Of a stretch of 64,000 nt of DNA, positions 51,087-59,797 are shown piece after piece. The stretch comes from Neisseria sp. DTU_2020_1000833_1_SI_GRL_NUU_006 (lineage in GTDB: Bacteria > Pseudomonadota > Gammaproteobacteria > Burkholderiales > Neisseriaceae): contig CP135593.1 in assembly GCA_032388755.1 (NCBI GenBank), positions 1,736,001 through 1,800,000 on the forward strand. The letters run 5' to 3'. Positions within the stretch are counted from its first letter, which is position 1, and each line of letters starts with the position of its first letter. The position numbers were made by a program, and so were the translations under genes. Below the pieces are notes generated by a model. It did not search any database. It saw only the letters and a program-made list of their open reading frames with translations, and had not been told where the DNA came from.

Positions 51087-51563
51087 TCAGAATTCGATGT
51101 TTTCGTAGGCATCGTCGAATACAAACGGGCCGCGTTCGCCGCCGCTTTCGGATTCGAGGTGGATGCGGGTCATCATCATGGACTGGTCGACTTCTTTCAT
51201 CATGTCGTAGATGGATATGAGGGCGATGTTGACACCGGTGACGGCTTCGGTCGTGATGCTTTTGCCGACTTCCGAAGTGACGGTTACGGTAGCTTTGACG
51301 TAGGCGAGTTCGAGATCGACATCGAAATCGACGCGGACGTGTTGCAAGACAGCGGGTTGGTAAAGCGGGACAATCAGTCCGACCTGCTTGATGCCTTGGA
51401 CGGCGGCAACACGGGCGACGTTGAGGATGCCTGCGTTTTGGGTGGCGTTTTCCGCCAAAACTTTGATGGCGGAGGTGCTCATGTTGATGGAGCCGCTTGC
51501 CACGGCGGTGCGGACGGTGGGTTGGCGTTTGTCGTTTTCGCGTACGGAATTGAAGTTGAACAT
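51087..51563 (-). CDS. MoaC-like protein with altered active site
   Basis: 158 residues with the overall layout of MoaC (cyclic pyranopterin monophosphate synthase): TVRTAVASGSINMST at the start, NVARVAAVQGIK, VDFDVDLELAYVKATVTV, and ALISIYDMMKEVDQSM, which keeps the family's Asp and Lys. However, the LCHP motif that supplies the catalytic His reads LYQP here (residues about 67-70), and the Glu of the EMEAL stretch is also replaced (ITTEAV). Catalysis as in canonical MoaC is therefore doubtful. No other moa gene lies nearby. A MoaC-fold protein with changed or lost activity is the likeliest reading. Confidence 0.75.
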   Translation of the reverse strand: MFNFNSVRENDKRQPTVRTAVASGSINMSTSAIKVLAENATQNAGILNVARVAAVQGIKQVGLIVPLYQPAVLQHVRVDFDVDLELAYVKATVTVTSEVGKSITTEAVTGVNIALISIYDMMKEVDQSMMMTRIHLESESGGERGPFVFDDAYENIEF

Positions 51564-51599
51564 ACTGTGCCTGCGTGAAAATAGGATTTTATGTCGTAG

Positions 51600-51756
51600 T
51601 ATAGTGGATTAAATTTAAATCAGGACAAGGCGACGAAGCCGCAGACAGTACAGATAGTACGGAACCGATTCACTTGGTGCTTCAGCACCTTAGAGAGTCG
51701 TTCTCTTTGAGCTGAGGCGAGGCAACGCCGTACCGGTTTAAAGTTAATCCACTATA
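51600..51756. mobile_element. Correia element (long form, 157 bp)
   Basis: TATAGTGGATTAAATTTAAA to TTAATCCACTATA with perfect ends and the full internal segment. It lies between the divergent moaC-like and ppc genes and so may influence either promoter. Confidence 0.95.
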
Positions 51757-51980
51757 TTTTACGGGATTTCTACACTTCGGACTATGCTGCGGATACGAAC
51801 GGCAGAATAATCGGACTGAAATGCACGGGCGGTTTTGTTAAGGAATTAACGGCTTGACTTGTGCGGACGCGGGTTACATCAAGTTTCAGTGTTTTGCAAC
51901 ACCTTTTCCGATGGCGGTTTCAGACGACCTGCTATACAATGTTTTACGTTTGTTTTTAAGATAAATAAAGAGAGAAAATC

Positions 51981-54683
51981 ATGCAACTGCATATCCTGAA
52001 CAATCCCAAAGACGCGGCTCTGGCGGCGGACGCGGAATTTTTGAAACAGTCTTTGTACAAACTTCTGCACGAAGAAGCCTCGCCTTTGGTAGTGGAAACG
52101 GTCAAACTGTTGTCCACTTCGGACGACAGCGCGGCTTTGATTGAGAAGGTTTTGCCGCAACTGGACGAACAGCAAACCCACGACCTGACGCTTGCCTGCG
52201 GCCTGTTTGCGCAGATTCTGAACATCGCCGAAGACGTACACCACGAACGCCGCCGCCAAATCCACGAAGAGGCGGGACACGGCGGCGCGGAAGGCAGCTT
52301 GGCGGAAACGGTACGCAAACTCAAAGCGGCGAAAATCGGCGGCAAGGCGGTTCAAAAACAATTAAATACAACCAATGTTACCGCCGTTCTGACCGCGCAC
52401 CCGACCGAAGTGCAACGCCAAACCGTGTTGAACTTCAACCGCCGCATCCGCGCCCTCCTGCCCCGCCGCGAACGCTGCACCCATCCCGACGCGCAGGCGG
52501 AATTGCGCCGCGAAATCGACACTATCTTGTTGAGTTTGTGGCAAACCAGCGAAACGCGCCACCACAAAATCAGCGTCAACGATGAAATCAACAACGGCGT
52601 ATCCATTTTCCCGATGAGTTTCTTCGAGGCGCTGCCCAAACTCTACCGCAGCATGGAACGCGAGTTTCAGACGACCTATCCTGATGTGGACGTGCCCGAC
52701 ATCTTAAAAATCGGCGGCTGGATAGGCGGCGACCGCGACGGCAATCCGTTCGTCTCCGCCGAGACCCTGCGTTTCGCGTTCCGCCGACATGGCGACGCGG
52801 TGTTCCGCTTTTACCGCGGCGAACTCGACAAACTCTACCGCGAGCTGCCGCTTTCCGTCCGCCGCGTCAAAGTCAACGACGACGTAATGGCGTTGTCCGA
52901 CGAATCGCCCGACGAAGAAATCGCCCGCACCGAAGAGCCGTACCGCCGCGCCATCGCCTACATCATGGCGCGCGTCATGGGCAAAGCCCGCTCGCTCGGC
53001 TTGGGTATGGGCTGCAAATTCGGCTTTATGATGCCTTACGCCTCGGCGCAGGAGTTTTCAGACGACCTCCACAAGCTGCAACGCTCCCTGTGCGACAACG
53101 GCAGCGCGCTTTTGGGCGAAGGCAGGCTCGCCGACCTGATCCGTTCCGTGTCCGTGTTCGGCTTCCACATGATGCCGCTCGACTTGCGCCAACACGCGGA
53201 AAAACACGCTGATGTCGTTGCCGAACTCTTCAAACACGCCGGTTTGGAAGACTATGCCAGCCTATCCGAAATGGAAAAACAAACCGTCCTGCTGCGCGAG
53301 CTGAAACACCAGCGGCCGCTGTCCAGCCCGTTCATCACTTACAGCGAACACACCCGCCGCGAAATGGCGATTTTCAACGAAGCGCGCAACATCAAAGACG
53401 AATTCGGCGAGAACGCCGTTACCCAAAGCATCATCTCCAACTGCGAACAGCCCAGCGACCTGCTCGCCCTCGCGCTGCTGCTCAAAGAAAGCGGCTTATT
53501 GACGGTTGAAAACGGCAAACCGCAAAGCCGCATCAACATCGTCCCCCTCTTCGAAACCATCGAAGCCCTCGAAAACGCCTGCCCCGTCATGGAAACCATG
53601 TTCAGCAACGAATGGTACCGCGACCTGCTACAAAGCCGCGACAACATTCAGGAAATCATGCTCGGCTATTCCGATTCCAACAAAGACGGCGGCTACGTTA
53701 CCAGCTCTTGGTGCCTCTATCAGGCGGAATTGGGCTTGGTCGAACTCTTCAAAAAATATGATGTCCGTATGCGCCTCTTCCACGGCCGCGGCGGCAGCGT
53801 CGGTCGCGGCGGCGGCCCGTCTTACCAAGCCATCCTCGCCCAACCCGCAGGCAGCGTGGCCGGACAAATCCGCATTACCGAGCAAGGCGAAGTCATCACC
53901 GCCAAATACGCCGATCCCGGCAACGCCGTGCGCAACCTCGAAACCCTCGTCGCCGCGACGCTCGAAGCCAGCCTGCTGCCCGATCAAAAAGACCCCGAAC
54001 CCGCGCTCATGCAGGCATTGTCGGACGTATCGTTCAAATACTACCGCGAGCTGATTACCCACCCAGACTTCATCGACTATTTCCTGCAAACCAGCCCCAT
54101 ACAGGAAATCGCCACCCTCAACCTCGGCAGCCGTCCCGCCAGCCGCAAAACCTTGGCGCGGATTCAGGACTTGCGCGCGATACCGTGGGTGTTCTCATGG
54201 ATGCAAAACCGCCTGATGCTGCCCGCGTGGTACGGCTTCGGCAGCGCAGTGGAAAGCCTGTGCGAAGGCAAACCCGAAACCCTTGCCGCCCTGCAGGAAC
54301 ACGCGCACCACAACCCATTCTTCCAAGCCATGCTCTCCAATATGGAACAAGTCATGGCGAAAACCGACATCACCCTCGCCGAAAACTACGCCGGCTTGAG
54401 CGAATCGCCCGAAAAAGCCGCCGTCATCTTCGGCATGATTAAGGAAGAATACCAACGCAGCCGCAAAGCCCTGCTCGACCTTCTGCAAACCGACGAACTC
54501 TTGCGCGACAACCGCAGCCTCGCCCGTTCGCTCGCCCTGCGGATTCCGTACCTGAACGCGCTCAACGGCCTGCAAGTCGCCATGCTCAAACGCCTGCGCA
54601 AAGACCCGCACGACCCGCACACCCTCCTGATGGTGCACCTGACCATCAACGGCGTGGCACAAGGTTTGCGCAATACCGGTTAA
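51981..54683 (+). CDS. ppc: Phosphoenolpyruvate carboxylase
   Basis: 900 residues, full length. LTAHPTEVQRQT carries the catalytic His, GGWIGGDRDGNPFV and FHGRGGSVGRGGGP the PEP/bicarbonate and mobile-loop residues, and the protein ends in the invariant LRNTG. It carboxylates PEP to oxaloacetate, the main anaplerotic step. Two DUS cores (near 52667 and 53058) lie within the coding region. GAGAGAAAATC precedes the ATG. An inverted DUS pair follows. Confidence 0.98.
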   Translation: MQLHILNNPKDAALAADAEFLKQSLYKLLHEEASPLVVETVKLLSTSDDSAALIEKVLPQLDEQQTHDLTLACGLFAQILNIAEDVHHERRRQIHEEAGHGGAEGSLAETVRKLKAAKIGGKAVQKQLNTTNVTAVLTAHPTEVQRQTVLNFNRRIRALLPRRERCTHPDAQAELRREIDTILLSLWQTSETRHHKISVNDEINNGVSIFPMSFFEALPKLYRSMEREFQTTYPDVDVPDILKIGGWIGGDRDGNPFVSAETLRFAFRRHGDAVFRFYRGELDKLYRELPLSVRRVKVNDDVMALSDESPDEEIARTEEPYRRAIAYIMARVMGKARSLGLGMGCKFGFMMPYASAQEFSDDLHKLQRSLCDNGSALLGEGRLADLIRSVSVFGFHMMPLDLRQHAEKHADVVAELFKHAGLEDYASLSEMEKQTVLLRELKHQRPLSSPFITYSEHTRREMAIFNEARNIKDEFGENAVTQSIISNCEQPSDLLALALLLKESGLLTVENGKPQSRINIVPLFETIEALENACPVMETMFSNEWYRDLLQSRDNIQEIMLGYSDSNKDGGYVTSSWCLYQAELGLVELFKKYDVRMRLFHGRGGSVGRGGGPSYQAILAQPAGSVAGQIRITEQGEVITAKYADPGNAVRNLETLVAATLEASLLPDQKDPEPALMQALSDVSFKYYRELITHPDFIDYFLQTSPIQEIATLNLGSRPASRKTLARIQDLRAIPWVFSWMQNRLMLPAWYGFGSAVESLCEGKPETLAALQEHAHHNPFFQAMLSNMEQVMAKTDITLAENYAGLSESPEKAAVIFGMIKEEYQRSRKALLDLLQTDELLRDNRSLARSLALRIPYLNALNGLQVAMLKRLRKDPHDPHTLLMVHLTINGVAQGLRNTG

Positions 54684-54696
54684 GGCAGTACGAAAA

Positions 54697-54728
54697 AAGG
54701 TCGTCTGAAACGGTTTCAGACGACCTTT
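54697..54728. terminator. Inverted DUS pair behind ppc
   Basis: AAAAAAGGTCGTCTGAAAC and GTTTCAGACGACCTTT, a nearly perfect continuous hairpin after the ppc stop. Confidence 0.85.
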
Positions 54729-54886
54729 AGGTCAAGCGCAAAACCATAGTGTGGGCTTTATCAGCAAAAAACCCATACTGTTTTAACCCGCTTGCCGCCC
54801 TGCTTTACAAGCTATTTTTACCTTATTCGCGAACCGCCTTCCGCAATAACCCTTTTCAGACGACCTTTTCCACACTTCCGCATACC

Positions 54887-56233
54887 ATGCCGACCAAACC
54901 GCCCGCCTACCACATCACGCACAAAATCCGCCAAACCCGCCGCATCTCGCGTAAAAGCATTGCTTTTCTGTTCCTGCTGGCAGGTTCGGCACTGGTTGCG
55001 CTGACCGCCCTCCTGTTTGCCTGGATGGCGGATTTCGCGTTGGAAACGAACGCGGAGCTGGTGCAAAAATATCCTTGGTTTGCCTGGGTCGCCCTGCCCT
55101 TCGGGCTGCCGCTCATCGTCTGGATCACCCGCCGTTTCGCCCCCTACACCTCCGGCAGCGGCATCCCGCAAGTGCTCGCCAGCCTCGCCCTGCCCTACGG
55201 CGCCAACAAAACCCGCCTGATCCGCCTCCGCGAAACCCTCCTCAAAATCCCGCTGACCTTCCTCGCCATGTGCGTAGGTGCATCCGTCGGGCGTGAAGGG
55301 CCGTCCGTCCAAGTCGGCGCAGCAGTCATGAGCGCGTGGGGCGCATGGTGCAAAAAACACGGCTTCGCCTTTCGCGGCATGCAGGAAAACGATCTTATCG
55401 CCGCAGGCGCGGCAGGCGGTCTGGCCGCCGCGTTCAACGCCCCGCTGGCAGGCGTGATTTTCGCCATCGAAGAACTCGGGCGCGAAGTCATGCTGCGTTG
55501 GGAGCGGCAAATCCTGCTCGGCGTCCTCGCCGCCGGTTTCATCCAAGTCGCCATCCAAGGCAACAATCCCTATTTTTCAGGCTTCAGCGGCGGCGCGCTC
55601 GACAATATGCTCGGCTGGGTATTGGGCTGCGGACTCGCGTGCGGCATCGCCGGCGGACTGTTCGGACGCACCCTGTATCTCGGCGCCACTGCCTTCGCCC
55701 CCGCCAAATGGCGCGAACACATCCGCCGCCATCCCCTGATTACCGCCGCCCTCATCGGCATCCTGCTCGCCGCTATCGGCACGCTTTACCAAGGCAAAAC
55801 CTACGGCACAGGCTACCACGAAGCCGCCCAAGCCCTGCGCGGCATCCACGAAGCCCCCGCCGGACTCGCCGTCGCCAAATGGTTCTCCACCGTCCTGACC
55901 TACTGGACAGGTACGCCCGGCGGCATCTTCACCCCTTCCCTCACCATAGGCGCAGTCTTGGGCGAACACATCGCCATCCTCATCGGACTCGCCCAAGGCA
56001 CCCACGTCCTCGTCCTCATCTGCATGGCAGCCTTCCTCGCCGGTGCCACCCAATCGCCGCTCACCTCCGCCGTCGTCGTGATGGAAATGACCGGTGGGCA
56101 AAACCTCCTCTTCTGGCTGCTCATCGCCTGCATCTTCGCCTCACAAGTCTCCCGCCAATTCTCCCCCCGCCCCTTCTACCACGCCGCAGGCACACGCTTC
56201 AAACGGCAGGTGGAACAAAGCGGACAGAAGTGA
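54887..56233 (+). CDS. ClC-family chloride transporter
   Basis: 448 residues from ATG 54887 (MPTKPPAYHITHK); an in-frame extension upstream to 54749 has no family character. The three selectivity motifs are present: GSGIPQV, GREGPSVQ (with the gating Glu) and GTPGGIFTPSL. ClC proteins of this type usually exchange Cl- for H+ and help in acid resistance; exchanger versus channel is not decided by what I can see. A DUS lies just before the start. Confidence 0.88.
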   Translation: MPTKPPAYHITHKIRQTRRISRKSIAFLFLLAGSALVALTALLFAWMADFALETNAELVQKYPWFAWVALPFGLPLIVWITRRFAPYTSGSGIPQVLASLALPYGANKTRLIRLRETLLKIPLTFLAMCVGASVGREGPSVQVGAAVMSAWGAWCKKHGFAFRGMQENDLIAAGAAGGLAAAFNAPLAGVIFAIEELGREVMLRWERQILLGVLAAGFIQVAIQGNNPYFSGFSGGALDNMLGWVLGCGLACGIAGGLFGRTLYLGATAFAPAKWREHIRRHPLITAALIGILLAAIGTLYQGKTYGTGYHEAAQALRGIHEAPAGLAVAKWFSTVLTYWTGTPGGIFTPSLTIGAVLGEHIAILIGLAQGTHVLVLICMAAFLAGATQSPLTSAVVVMEMTGGQNLLFWLLIACIFASQVSRQFSPRPFYHAAGTRFKRQVEQSGQK

Positions 56234-56280
56234 AGCCAGATATTGCCGATGCGGGAAGGTGTAGGAAAGGTCGTCTGAAA

Positions 56281-56500
56281 TGTTTAGCAATTCGCGGGCG
56301 AAGCCCACGCTACAAAGTTTTTTGGCGACACAAGTGCCGTAGCGTGGACTCGGTCAACGAAAACGATAGACGCAAAGGCCGTCTGAAATCTTAAGTGGCT
56401 CGCGGGCATAGCCCACGCTACAAAGTTTCTTGGCGACACAAGTGCTGTAGCGTGGACTCTGTCCGCGAAAATGATGAACACACAAAGGTCGTCTGAAAAC
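56281..56500. repeat. Tandem duplication of about 110 bp (TAGCGTGGAC element)
   Basis: Copy 1 (about 56281-56390) and copy 2 (about 56391-56500) both read CGCGGGC..AGCCCACGCTACAAAG, TTGGCGACACAAGTGC, GTAGCGTGGACTC, then a Neisseria uptake word. Copy 1 ends in GGCCGTCTGAAA (the meningococcal-type word) while copy 2 ends in GGTCGTCTGAAA. The pair lies between the ClC gene and pgi. Confidence 0.85.
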
Positions 56501-56506
56501 CCGATG

Positions 56507-56587
56507 TATAGTGGATTAACTTAAACCAGTACGGCAAACCAGTACGGCGTTACCTCGCCTTGTCCTGATTTAAATTAATCCACTATA
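56507..56587. mobile_element. Correia element, internally deleted (81 bp)
   Basis: TATAGTGGATTAACTTAAAC to ATTAATCCACTATA with only about 50 bp between, including a repeated CCAGTACGGC. It is directly downstream of pgi and followed by a DUS. Confidence 0.9.
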
Positions 56588-56619
56588 AGTTTTCAGACGA
56601 CCTTTTATGTTTGAACTGC

Positions 56620-58248
56620 CTATCGGTTTTGGCTGGCGCGGTAGAAGGCGATGAGGCCGTTGGTGGAACTGTCGTGCTGCGGGTTGCCGCGGTCGAGTTC
56701 GGGTTCGATGGTTTTGGCGAGTTCTTTGCCGTATTCGACGCCCCATTGGTCGAAGGGGTTGATGCCCCAAACCGCGCCTTGGACGAAGGTGCGGTGTTCG
56801 TATGCCGCCATGAGCATGCCGAGGCGGCGGGGGTCGGTGGCGCTGAGGAGGAGGCTGTTGCTCGGGCGGTTGCCGGGGAATTCTTTTTGCGGGGCGAGGC
56901 GTTCGCGTTCGGCTTCGGGCAGGTCGGCAAGTTCGGCGCGGGCTTCTTCGAGGGTTTTGCCTTTCATCAGGGCTTCTGCTTGGGCGAAGGCGTTGGCGAC
57001 GGTGAAGCGGTGTTGGCGGTTGATGCCGTAGGCGGTGGTCATGGGGACGATGAAGTCGCAGGGGATGAGCCGTGTGCCTTGGTGGAGGAGTTGGAAATAG
57101 GCATGCTGGCAGTTGACGCCTTCTTCGCCGAAGACGATGCCGCCTGTGGTATGGGGGACGGGACGGCCGTCGGCGGTGCGGTTTTTGCCGAGGCTTTCCA
57201 TGTCGAGCTGGTTGAGCCACGAGGGGAGGTGGCGCAGGTTGTGGCTGTATGGGACGGCGGTTTGTCCGTCGGCGTGCTGGAAGTTGTTGTACCAGATGCT
57301 GATGAGCGCCATGAGGACGGGGATGTTGCGGCGGTAGGGGGTTTGGAAGAAATGGGTGTCCATGGCATGCGCGCCGGCGAGGAGTTCGCGGAAGCGGTCG
57401 GTGCCGACGGCGACCATGACGGGCAGGCCGATGGTTGACCAGACGGAATAACGTCCGCCGACCCAGTCGAACATGGCGAAGACGTTGTCGGGGGCGATGC
57501 CGAAGTTTCGGGCTGCGGCAACGTCGGAGGAGATGGCGCAGAAGTGGCGGTAGATGCCGGATTCGGGCAAACCTGCATCACGATACCAGGCGCGGGCGGC
57601 GTAGGCGTTGAGCAGGGTTTCGGGTGTGCGGAAGGATTTGCTGGCAATGCTGAATACGGTGGTTTCGGGCTTGAGGTGGGCGAGTGTGCGGCTGATGTCG
57701 GCGTCGTCTGAATTGCTGACGAAGTGGACGCGGATGTTTTGGCGGTAGGCTTTTAGGGCTTCTACACACATTCTGGGGCCGAGGTCGGAGCCGCCTATGC
57801 CGATGTGGACGAAGTCGGTGATGGGTTTGTCGGTGATGCCCCTGTGGCTGCCGTTGTTGAGTGATTCGGCGAAGGCGAGGGCGCGGTCGAGTTCGCGGTG
57901 GATTTTGGGGAGGATGTTTTCGCCGTCAACGTAAACGGGCGCGGCGTCGGACGGCAGGCGCAAGGCGGTATGGAGGACGGCGCGGTGTTCGCTGAGGTTG
58001 ATTTTTTCGCCGTTTTGCATGGCGTGCATTTGTCCGGCTAGGGGCGAGGCTTCGGCAAGGCGGCACAAGAGTTGCAAAGTGTCTTCGCCGAGGCGGTTTT
58101 TGCTGTAATCGAAGAGGAGGCCGTCGAGGGTTTCGTGCATATTGCCGAAGCGGTCGGGTTCGGCGGCGAAGCGGTCGCGCAGGTGGAGGTGTTGTGTGTC
58201 GAGCCGGTGTTGTTCAAGGGCTTGCCATGCTTCGGTAAATGCGGTCAT
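56620..58248 (-). CDS. pgi: Glucose-6-phosphate isomerase
   Basis: 542 residues from MTAFTEAWQALEQHRLDTQH at 58248, with GAAGGAAACCC before the ATG (a start ten codons earlier lacks such a site). Signatures: HIGIGGSDLGPRM, the VGGRYSVWSTIGL stretch and ELDRGNPQHDSSTNGLIAFY at the C-terminus. It interconverts glucose 6-phosphate and fructose 6-phosphate. It is divergent from the LacI-type regulator gene. Confidence 0.98.
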   Translation of the reverse strand: MTAFTEAWQALEQHRLDTQHLHLRDRFAAEPDRFGNMHETLDGLLFDYSKNRLGEDTLQLLCRLAEASPLAGQMHAMQNGEKINLSEHRAVLHTALRLPSDAAPVYVDGENILPKIHRELDRALAFAESLNNGSHRGITDKPITDFVHIGIGGSDLGPRMCVEALKAYRQNIRVHFVSNSDDADISRTLAHLKPETTVFSIASKSFRTPETLLNAYAARAWYRDAGLPESGIYRHFCAISSDVAAARNFGIAPDNVFAMFDWVGGRYSVWSTIGLPVMVAVGTDRFRELLAGAHAMDTHFFQTPYRRNIPVLMALISIWYNNFQHADGQTAVPYSHNLRHLPSWLNQLDMESLGKNRTADGRPVPHTTGGIVFGEEGVNCQHAYFQLLHQGTRLIPCDFIVPMTTAYGINRQHRFTVANAFAQAEALMKGKTLEEARAELADLPEAERERLAPQKEFPGNRPSNSLLLSATDPRRLGMLMAAYEHRTFVQGAVWGINPFDQWGVEYGKELAKTIEPELDRGNPQHDSSTNGLIAFYRASQNR

Positions 58249-58540
58249 CGGGTTTCCTTCGGGATTGGGTTCGCTCATTCGGCGGGATGTGATTTAGTTA
58301 TAGATTGTACCGCGGCTGATTGGTTCGCTACTTAATGATTTTTTTGTAGTTTAATGTAGTTTAACAAAACGGCGCAGGTTTGCCGGATACGGGTAAGCAA
58401 TTTAGTTAAGAATTGTATGCAATATGCAAATGATGTGCTTGATTTTCATCAAGGTTTTTTAAAATTTTCAGTATGACACCGATGTCAGGTGTGATATGCT
58501 TCGTAATCAAATGAAACAGGGCTGAGGCGGGAGTCGTAAG

Positions 58541-59578
58541 ATGGCTACAATTTATGATGTTGCTGCTTATGCGGGCGTCTCACCCAAAACGGTCAGCCGC
58601 GTCATCAACGGCGATGCGCCGGTCAGCGATAAAACCCGTGCAAAAGTCGAAACAGCGATTGCGGCTTTGGGTTATATCCCGTCTTCGGCGGCGCGGGTGA
58701 TGCGGTCGAACCGCTCGGACTTGGTCGGACTGATTACCGGCGCCATCTCGCGCACGGGCGAATACGGCGGGGTACACGGTCTGCCGGATATGTTTTTAAT
58801 CAAAGGCATCCAGCAGAAAATCCGCGAAGCGGGCAAAACGCTGATGATTGCGGATACGGACAACCGCTACGAGCAAATCGACCCTTTGGTCAGGACGTTT
58901 ATGGAACACCGCGCGGAAGGCATTTTGTATGTAACCGAATCGCACCGCGAAATCGTCCTGCCCGAAATGCCCAACCGCTGCCCGATGGTTTTGGTCAACT
59001 GTTTCGACGCGGCGGGTACGCCGTCGGTTTTGCCGGACGACGAGCGCGGGCAATACGATTTGGTACGCAACATCATCCGTCACGGACACCGCCGTATCGC
59101 CTATATCACCTTGCAGGCGGGCGCAGAAGCGACGCGGCTGCGTTTAGCGGGCTACCGCCGCGCTTTGGACGAATCGGACATGGTGTTCGATCCTGACTTG
59201 GTGCAAACCGGCATCACCGATTTTGCCAACGGCAGCGAGCCTTTGATTGCGGCAGTGTTGAAATTATTGTCGCTTGCCGACCCGCCGACGGTCATTTGCT
59301 GCGGCAACGACGAAATGGCGGTCCGCGTTTACGGCATTTTGAGGACGCGCGGCGTACGCGTTCCGGAGCAGGTATCGGTGGCAGGTTACGACAACCACAG
59401 CGCGATTGCCGAAACCCTGTTTCCGCCGCTGACCAGCACCGAGCTGCCCTATATGCGCATGGGCGCGCTGGCGGCGGAAATCCTGTTCGACATTATCGAG
59501 ACCAAAGAAACCGCCCGTCCGCCCGTTCGGGTTGTCGGGGAAACGATTTGGCGGCAGTCGGTCACGGCATTGAAGTAA
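58541..59578 (+). CDS. LacI-family transcription regulator
   Basis: 345 residues. The N-terminal helix-turn-helix TIYDVAAYAGVSPKTVSRVI with the hinge helix (SSAARVMRSNRSDLVG) is followed by a sugar-binding PBP1-like domain to the end. It lies upstream of, and codirectional with, a sugar transporter gene, and divergent from pgi. In Neisseria such a regulator beside a sugar transporter is linked to maltose or gluconate use, but the ligand cannot be read from the sequence. GGGAG lies 8 bp before the ATG. Confidence 0.9.
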   Translation: MATIYDVAAYAGVSPKTVSRVINGDAPVSDKTRAKVETAIAALGYIPSSAARVMRSNRSDLVGLITGAISRTGEYGGVHGLPDMFLIKGIQQKIREAGKTLMIADTDNRYEQIDPLVRTFMEHRAEGILYVTESHREIVLPEMPNRCPMVLVNCFDAAGTPSVLPDDERGQYDLVRNIIRHGHRRIAYITLQAGAEATRLRLAGYRRALDESDMVFDPDLVQTGITDFANGSEPLIAAVLKLLSLADPPTVICCGNDEMAVRVYGILRTRGVRVPEQVSVAGYDNHSAIAETLFPPLTSTELPYMRMGALAAEILFDIIETKETARPPVRVVGETIWRQSVTALK

Positions 59579-59678
59579 AACATTCTTTCAGACGACGTCT
59601 GCTTCATGAGGCAGACACAATACGACAATAAAAGGTCGTCTGAAAACACAAACAACGCATCACTCTACCTATTTGCAA

Positions 59679-59695
59679 CGTATCAATACGATACG
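59679..59695. promoter_or_regulatory. Candidate operator for the LacI-type regulator
   Basis: CGTATC-AATAC-GATACG, a perfect inverted repeat with 6-bp arms, lies about 100 bp upstream of the sugar transporter start. Its position suits repression by the regulator encoded next door. Confidence 0.4.
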
Positions 59696-59797
59696 CCAAA
59701 GAATAAAGAAAGCGGTCCAACCGCTTCGATTATGCAGTGTTTCCTGCAGTTTGTTGTTCCATGTTTTCTTCTTACAAAGTCCAGGAGTAGCTTCAAA

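Noticed and set aside
59606..59797. Longer N-terminus for the sugar transporter
   Set aside because: It would start inside a DUS and cross the candidate operator; the ATG at 59798 has a proper ribosome site and fits the family.
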